Counted from the stretch's first letter, positions 38,574 through 48,503 are shown. The stretch is 64,000 nt of DNA from Alphaproteobacteria bacterium (GCA_028289425.1 JANQPL010000014.1:1-64000); one strand, 5' to 3'. The notes: generated by a model not told the origin, from the letters alone. Program-made: numbers and translations.

Positions 38574-39278
38574 CTACGAATGTAGAAACTCTAGAAATAC
38601 CTTTTGGTGACTATCAACAATGTTTTGTGCAGAAGACATAAGCCCTCTATCGGCGCTTTCTTCGAGCCAGGTAAGATTGTCTTTGATGGCTTTTCTTTGA
38701 TTTGCATCCGTTAAGCCAAGTATCCACAACGCCTTGTCGATAACTCTAGTGCCGTAGAGACCATGCGGTTGCATTTCTTGATTAAGCAAGTGAGATAGCT
38801 CGTCAAAACCACGCTGATCTAGCGAGCAATAATAGGCCTGGGCTCGAACAGTTGGTCCACCGCTACAAATCCCAAGGGCATCTGCAGCTTGACTGTCAAA
38901 CCGTGTCCAATCAGTCGGAGATAGAAACCAGGCTAGTTTCGAAACGAGAGAAACCGGGCGGCCGGTTGCCCCTTTTTCGAAAATCTCTTCGGCGGCGCGG
39001 TTGCAAATGTTTGCTTTGAAAGATAGGTCGCCTTCGCTCCACCTGTCGTCAACCAGCTCGTTGACGGTCGTTGCGACAAAAGATCGAAGGCTTTTAACTT
39101 CCTTCGGCAATTGACGCGCAACTTTGTATTCCGCCGCTGCCTCTGCAACCAGGTCAGCCGTAAAGCCGCCTTTTGAAACCTCTAGAAGAAACCTTTTGTC
39201 ACTTCTATTTCGCGGGTTTTCATTGAAGGTTTTCGCGTGTTCTGCGACGGCTGCAAGAACTAGATTTCTTGAATTCAC
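38574..39278 (-). CDS. Hypothetical protein between res and mod
   Basis: 234 residues, mostly helical, no family recognised. Segments: AAVAEHAKTFNENPRNRSDKRFL, KLAWFLSPTDWTRFDSQAADALG and ALWILGLTDANQRKAIKDNLTWLE. The FLSPTDWTRFD segment resembles motifs in orphan proteins of restriction and abortive-infection loci. Start is GTG 39278, three bases after the res stop, with GAAGGCGAAG upstream, so translation is coupled. Conserved position inside a Res-Mod operon suggests a subunit or regulator of the complex. Confidence 0.65.
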   Translation of the reverse strand: MNSRNLVLAAVAEHAKTFNENPRNRSDKRFLLEVSKGGFTADLVAEAAAEYKVARQLPKEVKSLRSFVATTVNELVDDRWSEGDLSFKANICNRAAEEIFEKGATGRPVSLVSKLAWFLSPTDWTRFDSQAADALGICSGGPTVRAQAYYCSLDQRGFDELSHLLNQEMQPHGLYGTRVIDKALWILGLTDANQRKAIKDNLTWLEESADRGLMSSAQNIVDSHQKVFLEFLHS

Positions 39279-39281
39279 TTG

Positions 39282-42200
39282 TTACTTCGCCTTCATCTCT
39301 AGATTCTTCACCAGCTCGGCAAACTCTTTTTCCATGCCGAACACTTCTGTGAACTCCTCAAAAGCCCAACGTCCGAAACGGTGGAGATTGTTAACACCAG
39401 GGACCCAAAGCTCGTTCATCGTTTGTGCTTTGAGTTTTGCGTCTTCATCGCGATAGCCCTTAACTTCGAGGATTAGGTTGAGCGGCTCTATTTCTCCTCG
39501 GCCATCATCCAGGCGCACAATAAAATCTGGCACATAGCGGCGCGTGACCGGTCCGTTTCTGTAAGGCACGTCGAAACCAAGACCTTGGTTCTTAACGTAA
39601 GACAAGACCTTTGGGTGTTCTTCGCAGATGCGCGCGAGTTCTGCTTCCCAGGTTGAATCTTCAACCACGTGGCTCACATGGCAACGCTTGGCGTCGGTAA
39701 CAAAGCATGGCTTTGAGGTGGTGAAGTTAACGAAGCGCGTATCCCCTTCTGGATTGAAAGTATCGATAACAGCCGTAACTCTGTTTTCTCCATCAACGGT
39801 TTTCTGGCATGCAAGGAAAATGCGTTCGCATGCTTTATCAATGACACCGGGCCACGTTACCATCGCAGGAAAAGTACCAGCTGCTTCGCAGACCAGGTAT
39901 TCTTGATCAAGCCATTGAGTGACCACGCGCTTCACCTGTGGAAAGAGAGACATGTTCATGCCGCCCTCATCTTGATACTTGGTTGCCAACAGATGTTTGG
40001 TCAGACGAAAAGCAATGGAATTGGGGCGAGCATATTCATCAAGCGGCGCCTCAGGCGACATGATTTGTTGCTCGCCAACTACACCGGACATGTACGTTTT
40101 AGTAGCGCCGATTTCAGATGGATTTAACCGAAACTTCGAGTCTTCTGTGAACTGAGCGGTTATTTGTTCATCTGGCAATGCGGTACGATACCCTTCTACG
40201 CGAGGAAACCGAATGGCGAGGTGAGCACGTTCTCGCCGAGCCTGAACGCGCGTAACAGGTTTGGGGGCGGTTGGAGGGGCAACGGTGGCCTTCGCCGTGA
40301 AGTCAAAGGGGATGCCCATAATGTCAGCATACTCCACATCGAAAAGGCCATCCTGATTGAGCTCATAACTTTTGCGTCGCAACCCACGCCCGACCACTTG
40401 TTCGCACAAGAGCTGGGTGCCGAACGCTCGCACCCCTAGAATGTGAGTGACGGTGTTGGCATCCCACCCTTCCGTCAGCATAGAAACAGAGACAACACAC
40501 CGAATTGATTCACCTAAGCGACCTTTTTCACCGACCGTATTCATGACCTCGCGCAACAGGTCTTCATCGGTGATCTTGACCTCGCCGGGTGCGCCCTCGC
40601 GTTGGATCTTTTCCTGCCGAAACTGTTCAATTTCTGGGGCTAGTGCAGCGCGAAACGCAGGATCGAGCCCCTCTCCCGTGTCTATCTGGGCTGAGTCAAT
40701 GAGGAGTGTGTTTGGTTTTTCGAGCCGTTGATTGAATTCATCATAATTGTTGAACAGCTTTAATTGACCGGGAACCACCTTAGCGGGCTCTTTTTCTGTT
40801 TCTGGCGTTTCATAACCGGCAATCCAGTCATGCACGATTTGTGATGTGGTGGTGTTGTTGCACACCACGATAAAGACCGGTGGCACTTCGTGCCCCATGG
40901 CGCGCCATTGTTCATCGGTTTTTTCGTAGTGGGCATAAAGAGAGCGCAACGCTGTGATGAGGGGCGTGACTTCGGCCAATGCTTCCGGATTGCCGCCGCC
41001 GCTTTTGGCGCGTCCTTTCTTGGGAAGCTTCTTCCCAATGTGATCCCAAAGGTTTCGGTAAATAGGTTTGCCATCAAGCGTGGGCATATTGTCGAGAATG
41101 GGCACGCGCGGCAGTTTGACGATGCCGCATTCGATCGCATCCATCAACGAAAAGTCTGTGATTGTCCATGGGAACAAGGTCCCCTCGCGATAGCCAGATC
41201 CGCGTAAGAAAAAGGGGGTGGCTGACAAGTCGTAAATCGCGCGCACGCCGATTTTTCGTTTTGCTGTTTCAATGCCGCTGATCCATAGGCGGGCTGCTTC
41301 GTTATTCTCTTTCGCCTCCTTTTTGTCATCTCCCTTCGATTCTTTGACATCATCCGTACCCGGTTTTTCACGGTAGCAATGGTGCGCCTCATCATTGATG
41401 ACGACAATGTTTTTCATGGTGAAAAGGTCGCCGATTGAACGGCGCAACATTTCGCCCTCGGTTTCTAAGGTATTGACCTTTTCCTGTCGGCGACCTTCTA
41501 TAGCGGCCCGTGTTCCCTTTGAGAGTTTTGTTGTCTCACGTCTTTGAAATGCGTGGTAATTGGTGACCACCACTTTGGCTGCTGTGATGTCGTGCATCAA
41601 ATCGGATGGCACCAGTTCGCGTTTCTCGTAGTAGCTGTCTGGGTCCGAAGGATCGAGCACGCGCAATCGATCACGAATGGTGATACCCGGCGCGATGATC
41701 AGAAACCCTTTTGAATAGGATTTGGAAGAGGGGGCGCGGACTGCATTGATGGTCTGCCACGCAATTAACATGGCCATCACGGTCGTTTTGCCCGCACCAG
41801 TGGCCATTTTCATGGCAAGGCGAAAAAGAGCGGGGTTGGATTCAACATTTCCGCCTTCGAGATGGTCCCAGATTCGCTTGTATTGACGCTGCCCACGGGC
41901 GACTTCCGTGAGCCAAATAATCGTTTCCGCTGCCTCTCGTTGGCAAAAGAAGGGCTTAATGGAAGCAAACTTGTGGCTGCGCCAATGGTCGAGCAGCCGG
42001 CGGGTTGCCGGCGTGACGCCCCAGTCGCCCGAATTCGGCAATTCGCGCCAACTTTTTACGTGTTGCCGAATTTCATTGATGATAGGCGTTGGGTTGTATT
42101 GCTGATCCGCCTCATCAAGCATATCCCGCTGGGCATCATTCTTTCGCGTACGCTTGGCTTTTGGAACTGGCGTGTAAAGGTCCGATCTGCGACGTTCCTC

Positions 42201-42311
42201 GCGCGGCTGCTCTTCCGTCGGTTGCCCGTTTTCATCTAGCACATGATGGCGCGTTGGCTCGTCATAGGGCGAATTCAGAATGGGGTGCTTGAAGAAGTCT
42301 ATCTTTGTCAT
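39282..42311 (-). CDS. Type III-like restriction helicase-nuclease (Res)
   Basis: 1009 residues, superfamily 2 translocase plus nuclease. Walker A KMATGAGKTTVMAMLIAWQ (about 170), DEAH box VINDEAHHCYREK (about 307), LSATPFFLRGSG, and VSMLTEGWDANTVTHILGVRAFGTQLLCEQVVGRGLRR (in parts: VSMLTEGWDA and CEQVVGRGLRR). The C-terminal PD-(D/E)xK nuclease shows PDFIVRLDDG (about 929) and LILEVKGYRDED (about 945). Leads the operon. No clear ribosome-binding site precedes ATG 42311, so its start is less sure. Confidence 0.88.
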   Translation of the reverse strand: MTKIDFFKHPILNSPYDEPTRHHVLDENGQPTEEQPREERRRSDLYTPVPKAKRTRKNDAQRDMLDEADQQYNPTPIINEIRQHVKSWRELPNSGDWGVTPATRRLLDHWRSHKFASIKPFFCQREAAETIIWLTEVARGQRQYKRIWDHLEGGNVESNPALFRLAMKMATGAGKTTVMAMLIAWQTINAVRAPSSKSYSKGFLIIAPGITIRDRLRVLDPSDPDSYYEKRELVPSDLMHDITAAKVVVTNYHAFQRRETTKLSKGTRAAIEGRRQEKVNTLETEGEMLRRSIGDLFTMKNIVVINDEAHHCYREKPGTDDVKESKGDDKKEAKENNEAARLWISGIETAKRKIGVRAIYDLSATPFFLRGSGYREGTLFPWTITDFSLMDAIECGIVKLPRVPILDNMPTLDGKPIYRNLWDHIGKKLPKKGRAKSGGGNPEALAEVTPLITALRSLYAHYEKTDEQWRAMGHEVPPVFIVVCNNTTTSQIVHDWIAGYETPETEKEPAKVVPGQLKLFNNYDEFNQRLEKPNTLLIDSAQIDTGEGLDPAFRAALAPEIEQFRQEKIQREGAPGEVKITDEDLLREVMNTVGEKGRLGESIRCVVSVSMLTEGWDANTVTHILGVRAFGTQLLCEQVVGRGLRRKSYELNQDGLFDVEYADIMGIPFDFTAKATVAPPTAPKPVTRVQARRERAHLAIRFPRVEGYRTALPDEQITAQFTEDSKFRLNPSEIGATKTYMSGVVGEQQIMSPEAPLDEYARPNSIAFRLTKHLLATKYQDEGGMNMSLFPQVKRVVTQWLDQEYLVCEAAGTFPAMVTWPGVIDKACERIFLACQKTVDGENRVTAVIDTFNPEGDTRFVNFTTSKPCFVTDAKRCHVSHVVEDSTWEAELARICEEHPKVLSYVKNQGLGFDVPYRNGPVTRRYVPDFIVRLDDGRGEIEPLNLILEVKGYRDEDAKLKAQTMNELWVPGVNNLHRFGRWAFEEFTEVFGMEKEFAELVKNLEMKAK

Positions 42312-42563
42312 GTCTTGAGGAGCGGGCCCTGTTTTCGGGCGGCAAAGCGATGATACATGCGGCGTCAGATCTACTGAATCTTACTACATCAGATTGATGA
42401 TCTGGCCAAGTTGGACGCGCGAAAAACCCCCAAAATACACTTACTGGATGTGTGAAGCGTTTGTGTTATTGAAACGCACGACGATGACCAGCGGTCCTGA
42501 GCGCTGTTAGGAACGCGACCGCGATGGCCCGATTCTCCCCAATCGAGGCGAAATATCGATCAG
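42312..42563. other. Promoter region of res operon, no gene
   Basis: A 250-base gap upstream of res (minus strand) that must contain its promoter. I could not identify hexamers with confidence. It includes a GATCTACTGAATCTTAC... AT-rich patch near 42365-42400. No gene seen. Confidence 0.3.
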
Positions 42564-43193
42564 CTACCAATCGGGTTCAAAGAAGAGCTGAGGGTTTGAA
42601 AATCGACCATTTGTCCATTCGGAAAAACGCCATTGAAGCTGCTGATCGACGTTCAAATTCCCTATGATGAGCAGGTGCCTCTCTGGCTTCCAACGATCAA
42701 CATGACGGACGATTTCCGATAATGTGTCGAGCTTCTGCTCAAGCCACACCTTTTTGGTTTCTAACGCGTTCCTATCAGATTCATTCCAATCGTAGAATAC
42801 AAGCACCGTAGAGTTGGACTGCCAGTGGGCAAGCGGCCACATCTCTGTTTCGATATCCCCTTCGTTTTCATGCTCCACAAGCATTCCGGCCTTGGTCTGC
42901 CAGTAGGTTTGTTCAACTTCAAAACTCGGCTCGACCAACATCAAATCAAACTTTGCCCACTCGTGATGCAGTGAAGAAGAGTTCTTCCCCACGGATTCAG
43001 CCCAACGCTTGACGGTAAGCGGCAGCACACCGTACTTGCCGTGGTCAGATTTGTCCCCCAACATGAAACGGGTCCATGCTTTCTTGTTCTTGTAAAGAGC
43101 AAACGCATCAGGTACTTGCCGCAAGCATTCATGGAAAGCATCTTGGAAAGTGGTCAACAAGACTTGATGATGGTTTGAGCGATTAGTAGACAA
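42564..43193 (-). CDS. Hypothetical protein near island end
   Basis: 209 residues, not recognised. Features: YKNKKAWTRFMLGDKSDHGKYGVL, WAKFDLMLVEPSFEVEQTYWQTKAGML, VEHENEGDIETEMWPLAHW, and ERHLLIIGNLN. The pattern VEHEN...WPLAHW...LLIIG is compatible with a small nuclease-like alpha/beta fold, but I cannot place catalytic residues with certainty. It lies 30 bases from the complete tRNA-Arg. Minus strand, separate from res by 250 bases. Confidence 0.6.
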   Translation of the reverse strand: MSTNRSNHHQVLLTTFQDAFHECLRQVPDAFALYKNKKAWTRFMLGDKSDHGKYGVLPLTVKRWAESVGKNSSSLHHEWAKFDLMLVEPSFEVEQTYWQTKAGMLVEHENEGDIETEMWPLAHWQSNSTVLVFYDWNESDRNALETKKVWLEQKLDTLSEIVRHVDRWKPERHLLIIGNLNVDQQLQWRFSEWTNGRFSNPQLFFEPDW

Positions 43194-43223
43194 CGACTGT
43201 TTCCGGAATGGACCTAGAAAAGC

Positions 43224-43300
<77 letters not shown>

Positions 43301-43705
43301 ATAACGATCTTGCTTATATCAGAGCCAAGTGTATGCGACCATCCCGTCGTAGTTTACTTGACTAGCACCCAAACGACGGCCGGGATTGTTGCTTGCATAA
43401 CCGAATCACAGCAAGGTCAATACAGCCAAGATCCTCTGCCGGTTTGCTTGGACGTGCCGCGCGAGGAAAATGTCCGATAAGGCTAGAGGACATGAACTCA
43501 ACCAAGCAGCCAACAAACTGTTGGCGAGTTCGCAACAACTTTTGCGTCGATGCCTGGGACGCGACTGGTTGCAGTCAAAACTAAGCATAACCAAAAACCG
43601 AAAATTGAGCAGTGGTAACGCCCACAGTGAAGCGAATGGCGCGTTTAAACTGTTTGGAGAAGTTTGGTGTGGACTGGATTCTTATACTTAATGCAGGAGA
43701 ATATT
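43301..43705. other. Intergenic region, nothing convincing
   Basis: About 400 bases right of the tRNA. Short open frames lack ribosome-binding sites. A TATACT at 43683-43688 could be a -10 element for the next gene, but I found no -35 at proper distance. Confidence 0.4.
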
Positions 43706-44110
43706 ATGAGTAATACCGACGGGCCGTTTGTTCCCAGGCCACCTATGGGCCTACAGCCTTCTTTGGACAACGCTGATCCAATTTCTCGCAACGACTTAGA
43801 GAAGATTGTCAAAAAATACAATGAATACGTAAATGAGTGGAACCTGTATGAGATGGAAAAGGGTCCGGTTCAAAACCCCCCAAAAAGTAAGCACGGAGTA
43901 CCGAGCTACTCCAACTTGGACCTTGAAAGAATGTATTGGACAGACGATCTGATTGGCCGAACATGTTGTATGAAAGTGAAGGGATGGGCATGTTGGGTAT
44001 CGGGTTCATTGGCTTGGCCATGGCTCCGTACGCCAATTATTGTTTCTGATGTTGTATGGGCTGGCTGGAAGCCAAAACAAGCGATCAAACTATCTGATCT
44101 AAGTTTCTAA
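43706..44110 (+). CDS. Hypothetical protein
   Basis: 134 residues, not recognised. Starts at ATG 43706 after AGGAG (43696-43700). The N-terminus is Pro-rich (DGPFVPRPPMGLQPSLDNAD), the middle is charged and helical (LEKIVKKYNEYVNEWNLYEMEK), and the C-terminal part is Trp/Cys-rich with a hydrophobic stretch (IGRTCCMKVKGWACWVSGSLAWPW). No homologue comes to mind. The RBS and length argue for a real gene. Confidence 0.5.
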   Translation: MSNTDGPFVPRPPMGLQPSLDNADPISRNDLEKIVKKYNEYVNEWNLYEMEKGPVQNPPKSKHGVPSYSNLDLERMYWTDDLIGRTCCMKVKGWACWVSGSLAWPWLRTPIIVSDVVWAGWKPKQAIKLSDLSF

Positions 44111-44174
44111 AAGCCGGCAACTTGAGCGTCAGTGGTTGGGATGACCTCTGTCGCCTGCCTGCAACCAGGGAAAA

Positions 44175-44855
44175 CTAGAAGCCCAGGATTTTTTCATGAT
44201 CGCCTTTAAGCGAAAAAATTTCTTCTGAAGCGCGAAGTTTGCCGTTGCGTTCGTCAGCTACCGTGCTCATCGTTCGCGAGAAATCACCCGTAAGGTCCGG
44301 GAGTGTTTTGATACGCCGATCACCATGCGAGGCGTATGTGTTGTGAGCTCCCGTTTCGATCAGCTCTGCTCGGGCTAGTTTCCAGGTGTCATATATGAAT
44401 TGGGCCTGTTTAGTACCATTCAGCATTTTTCCATCGATATCAAAGGCTACATAGCTAGGTGTTTCTTCATCCCTGAAAATCTCCCTGTATCGGGCCATTA
44501 AATATTCAATCGGCCAAAAAGTATGGCCGCCGGCGGGAGTGGGGTAGCGTTTCTCGAGGCGTTCAAGCTTCACAATTATGGCTTCGTATAGCGAACTAAT
44601 TTCAGAAATTATTGGATCCTCACCATCAAGCAATAGCCCATCCAAATCTGAAATCCGTTTTAATGTTCCAATACTGCGACTTATGCGAGCCTTGTTTTTT
44701 CTTAGACGGGGATCCATCCAAACTGTGAAAAGAAACACCAGATCAAAGGACACACCCTTTCTTGCAGCGACACAGAACTTACACTCGCCGCAATATCCCT
44801 CAACACTGTCATGCTCTAAACGTAGGCGATTTTTTTCTGAAACTTTAGCAACCAT
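44175..44855 (-). CDS. Hypothetical protein with Cys pair
   Basis: 226 residues, not recognised. An early GYCGECKFCVAARKG (about 20-34) supplies three Cys that may bind metal. A helical middle (ISEISSLYEAIIVKLERLEKRY) is followed by GHTFWPIEYLMARYREIFRDE and SYVAFDIDGKMLNG. It is read divergently from the AlpA-like gene, so it may be a regulated passenger of the same element. Confidence 0.55.
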   Translation of the reverse strand: MVAKVSEKNRLRLEHDSVEGYCGECKFCVAARKGVSFDLVFLFTVWMDPRLRKNKARISRSIGTLKRISDLDGLLLDGEDPIISEISSLYEAIIVKLERLEKRYPTPAGGHTFWPIEYLMARYREIFRDEETPSYVAFDIDGKMLNGTKQAQFIYDTWKLARAELIETGAHNTYASHGDRRIKTLPDLTGDFSRTMSTVADERNGKLRASEEIFSLKGDHEKILGF

Positions 44856-44932
44856 TTTCTTGGCGAAACTCTCACTTCTAATGATCGATCAAAGGCATTC
44901 TATAGGGACTCCAATCAAAGATGGAGTATTGA

Positions 44933-45214
44933 ATGTCTACTTTTTCAACTGTTAAACGGAACCAAAACCTAACCAATCACGCGGGTAAAAAAATTGTCCG
45001 AGAATCTGATTGGCTCACGACCAATGAAGTCGCAACACTAATAGGAATTTCGCCGTCTTCCCTGGAAAAGGCGCGATCCACAGCACATGGTGCTCTTGCC
45101 TCTATCCCCTATGCGAAAGTTGGTCGGAGTGTTCGTTATTTTCGACCTGACATTTTAAGTTTTCTAGAACAGCACAAAGTGCCTGGCTGCCTTCGCGTAC
45201 AGGGGACCAAGTAA
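44933..45214 (+). CDS. AlpA-like helix-turn-helix protein (excisionase family)
   Basis: 93 residues. SDWLTTNEVATLIGISPSSLEKARS is a MerR/AlpA-type helix-turn-helix, followed by a wing VGRSVRYFRPDILSFLEQHKV, the usual excisionase layout. Such proteins direct excision or activate genes of satellites and islands. ATG follows GGAG by 7-9 bases. The stop overlaps the start of the primase gene (TAATG), so both are coupled. Confidence 0.85.
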   Translation: MSTFSTVKRNQNLTNHAGKKIVRESDWLTTNEVATLIGISPSSLEKARSTAHGALASIPYAKVGRSVRYFRPDILSFLEQHKVPGCLRVQGTK

Positions 45215-47450
45215 TGAAAAAATTCAATCGAAAGAAGCTACTCAACCACATAACTCAAGACCTCTGCCGCAGATTGATACGTTGGGGTTACGAAGGTGAA
45301 GTACAAGGTGATGAGTTTAGATCTGGCGATGCCACCGGTACAGTTGGGGATTCGTGCTTCATTAGCCTTAAAACCGGTCTGGTCCATGACTTCAACCCAG
45401 ACGCTTCTCCGGTAAGAGATATTATCGAAGGCGTCGCTAGAAGGCGGGGAATCTCATATGAAGAAGCTGGTTGGCAAATAATCGACGAAGAAGGACTTGA
45501 TACGGATGAATTTCGAGTCAAGTCATCGGTAACCAAGAGAGAGTCTGCTGTAGTTCCGGTTCCAAATGATGTGGAAGAACCAAAACTACCAATTGGATTG
45601 CCTCATCCAAAGCATCCTGACTTTAAACTGAGCGGATATTGGCGATATCTAAATGCTGATGGAAGTCTGCATCACATTCGCGTCCGATACGATGGAAAAA
45701 AAAAGACAAACCTGCAAAGTTAGTTTTCCCGCTTTCATACGTTGGTGGTCAGAAATGGGAGTTTTTGGAGCCTCAATACGGAAAGCTTCCTCTTCTAGGT
45801 TTGCGTGAGCTGATCCAGAACCCTGACAAGAATGTTCTGGTCGTCGAAGGCGAAAAAGCTTACGAGGCCGCCAAGATAGATTTCTTGGAATACGTCGTTG
45901 TCACATGGGCAGGCGGGGCTAATCGTATTCATAACTCCGATTGGTCCGTCGTGGAGGGACGACACCTCATTCTATGTCCAGACGCCGACGCAGCTGGTTT
46001 GGCTACAGTAGAAGCTCTAAGAAGCGAAGCAAGTCGCGCAAATGCCGCAAGCCTTCACTATGTCCGGTACGACAATAGATTTCCCAAGGGTTGGGACTTA
46101 TATGATCCAGCCCCCAACGGTGTGGACAAAAAAAGGCTCATAAATTCTGCCACGCCGGTCGACCTTAGCGCCGGTAGGGCCTTCCTGTCGTCGACTTATC
46201 ATGAACTCTCAGAACGCGTGTTTTACGTAGTCGCCGAAGAAAAGTTCTTTGACCCAACTACTGGCTTGCTGATGTCCGCACCGCAATTTGATGCGGCTTT
46301 CAGGCACTTGAAAGAAGCGAAACGCGGGCGTCTCTCACAGCGCTTTCTGAAGGACTTTCCTGGACGGAAGATTGACGAGTTTCGATTTGTACCAGGACTG
46401 CCTGACAAAGTCAGCAGAGACGAAACCGGCGTCATTTTCTTCAACATTTGGAGGCCGTCCTCAATCGATCCCGTGGTTGGAGACGCATCGATATTCACAG
46501 ATCATCTTCACTTAATTGCCGGAACAAACGAGCAATTTGAGTTTCTTGCAGACCTTCTTGCCTACATAGTTCAGAATCCCGGCAAGAAGCTTATGTTTGC
46601 TGCTCTCATTTATGGCGTTCATGGAACAGGAAAAAGCTACATCGGCGACGTCATGAGTGAGCTTGTTGGTCGGCACAACGCAACCATGCTGGTGACATCA
46701 GAGCTTAAAAGTAGCTTCAATGAGTATCTGATCAATAAACTTTTGCTTGTTGTTGAAGAGTTGATGGCGCTTGGCCGAAAAGAAATCACGAACACTCTTA
46801 AGCCGATTATCACTCAGCCGAAATTGCCACGCCTTGAAAAACACAAACGCCGGGGTGAAATCGATAATTATGTTAACCTCATCCTGTTCTCAAATCATGA
46901 AGATGCCCTCTATATTGAAAATACCGAGCGGCGGTTCTTCGTGATCGATAGCCCGGCACCCCGTCAGCCAGCGGAGTATTTTGAACGCCTATGGAGTTGG
47001 ACTGCGGGGAACTATGGAGTGATTCTGAACTGGTTTCTGTCTCGTGATTTGGGCCACTTTTCGCCTATGGTACCGCCGCCGGAGACTGAGGGACTTCGGC
47101 GAGTCAAGGAAGCGGGATTGTCCGATGTTGCTATTGATATGCAGGGTCGGATTGAGCATCACGAAACGCCATTTGTTTTCGATATCGTCGAAGCGGAAAC
47201 AATCTTAAATCACTACTACCGTGAAATGGGCGCCGGAAAAAATGAAGTCTTTAAGGCCTTAAAAGAGTGTGGAGGAGACCGCAAAGGACAACACAAAATT
47301 ATCGTTGATGGCGAACCGATAAAAAGGTCGCTTTGGATAATGCGTAACCATGATCAATGGAATTCGGTGTCGCCTTCAAAACGCCTGAGGGCATTTGAGA
47401 ATTTTCACAACGGCCTCACGGAAGTTACGGACGACAATCTACCATTTTGA
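45214..47450 (+). CDS. Primase / SF3 helicase of mobile element, read across a frame break
   Basis: Two frames make one protein of about 745 residues. Frame 1 (45214-45723) begins MKKFNRKKLLNHITQDLCRR and includes an N-terminal region with RSGDATGTVGDSCFISLKTGLVHDFNPD. At 45696-45704 lies a run of nine A (GGA AAA AAA AAG). A -1 shift there continues into DKPAKLVFPLSYVGGQKWEF and the second frame. This has a Toprim-like part (VLVVEGEKAYEAA, HLILCPDADAAG) and an SF3 helicase (Walker A GVHGTGKSYIG, LLLVVEELMALGRKE, FSNHEDALYIENTERRFFVID). A AAA AAG is the dnaX-type slippery heptamer. Programmed shift, transcript slippage or a simple indel are all possible. It serves replication of a satellite or integrative element. 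Confidence 0.75.
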
Positions 47451-47457
47451 TCATGGT

Positions 47458-47485
47458 GGATGCACTTTTTAACGAAAGTGCATCC
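47458..47485 (+). terminator. Hairpin after primase gene
   Basis: Perfect 11-bp stem GGATGCACTTT (47458-47468) / AAAGTGCATCC (47475-47485) with loop TTAACG, eight bases after the stop codon. No long U-tract follows (AATCATTCC), so it is a probable transcript end or 3' stabiliser rather than a textbook terminator. Confidence 0.5.
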
Positions 47486-47814
47486 AATCATTCCTTGTAC
47501 TGAAGTTGTTCAGCATACTTCCTCACCTCACGCAAGCACCCGATCACCACAATACCCAATCTCTGAGACTAGGTGCCTAACTAAGACTAAGTAGAATATG
47601 CAAAGTTGACGGGAAGCAATTACCCAGCACGGAGGTTTGGTACAAAGTTGGTCATCGAGAATCCGAAAAATACAAACCGGGATCCGGAAAAGCTTGTTTT
47701 TATGACAGTCCATCCCGGTTGTAGGGATTTGGGAGGCTCGTCACCGCCAATGTCCTAGGTTGATAATGCGTGGTTGCAAGGGTTTGCTAATCTGAATTAG
47801 GCTTGGATAGGCAA
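47486..47814. other. Intergenic region, no supported gene
   Basis: About 330 bases. One short minus-strand frame (47528-47713) has no ribosome-binding site and unusual composition, so I do not call it. This is where the replication module of the second mobile segment ends. Confidence 0.4.
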
Positions 47815-48462
47815 TTAGACCATTGGTTCACCAAACAACCAGCCCGTTTGCCTAATCATTCGTGTTGTACGATCCTTCCGGCGTGCTACCTGCTCCGATA
47901 AAGCTGCATGGACCTCCTTAACCGGAGGGAGAGGCGGGCACCAAACGAGAGCGTCGTAGCTATTCGGTTTGGAAGGGACGGACGCCCCTTCAGGCTGCCA
48001 TCCATAGAGGTCAAAGGCACGGTACTGAAGTAGCTGCACGATGTCCTGGTTTGTGTCCGTCATCTTAGCTAGAAAGGCCGGGGAAACACAAAGGTTCGCG
48101 AGGTTTGTGTAACAGGTAGGGTCGACACTCCGCGCATGGACATGATTGAACTGTAAATCTGGCGGCCGACGTTTGATCTGATTGGCCCATAGGAAGGCAT
48201 CAGTGGGCGCTTTGTTATCGTCTAGGCCCACATGTAAGCCATCTCGGATCTCCGTCGTGCCCCGTCTCGCGAAGTCTCTGATGATGGGAAAAACTGCCCT
48301 ATTTCCGGTCTGAGCGACAGTCTCTGGGTGGCTGAACACAGTCAAAGAGGCGACTGCCTGCTCCAAGCTGCCGTATTGAGTCTGGTGGATTACTCCAACC
48401 AGGGCCAATCGCCCATCAAGCTCAAAATCCAACAGATTCCGCAAATCACCTCCGACAGCCAA
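47815..48462 (-). CDS. Hypothetical protein, possible HNH-like nuclease next to C gene
   Basis: About 215 residues if begun at TTG 48462. The start is uncertain. The segment FNHVHARSVDPTCYTNLANLCVSPAFLAKMTD (in parts FNHVHARSVDPTCYTNLANL and CVSPAFLAKMTD) resembles the NH...YTNLANL core of HNH-type restriction endonucleases. It is divergent from a C-protein gene, and the operator between them could control both. No methyltransferase is adjacent, so if this is a restriction enzyme its protector is missing or distant. The role remains inference. Confidence 0.5.
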   Translation of the reverse strand: MAVGGDLRNLLDFELDGRLALVGVIHQTQYGSLEQAVASLTVFSHPETVAQTGNRAVFPIIRDFARRGTTEIRDGLHVGLDDNKAPTDAFLWANQIKRRPPDLQFNHVHARSVDPTCYTNLANLCVSPAFLAKMTDTNQDIVQLLQYRAFDLYGWQPEGASVPSKPNSYDALVWCPPLPPVKEVHAALSEQVARRKDRTTRMIRQTGWLFGEPMV

Positions 48463-48468
48463 TGTCGA

Positions 48469-48503
48469 ATGTGACTCATAACCCGTGGTCTTTAAGTCTA
48501 CAA
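48469..48503 (+). promoter_or_regulatory. C-box-like operator upstream of the controller gene
   Basis: A 35-bp site with the layout of the Esp1396I C-protein operator: ATGTGACTCATA, then CCGTG at the centre, then TTTAAGTCTAC. Left and right half-sites correspond to GACTTATAGTC and GATTATAGTC in the described operator. It ends 20 bases before the ATG of the XRE/C gene and lies upstream of the divergent hypothetical gene, the expected position for autoregulation. The comparison uses the known operator from memory. Confidence 0.6.

Noticed and set aside
47528-47713. 61-residue minus-strand frame after the primase gene
   Set aside because: No RBS and unusual composition; no neighbour logic.
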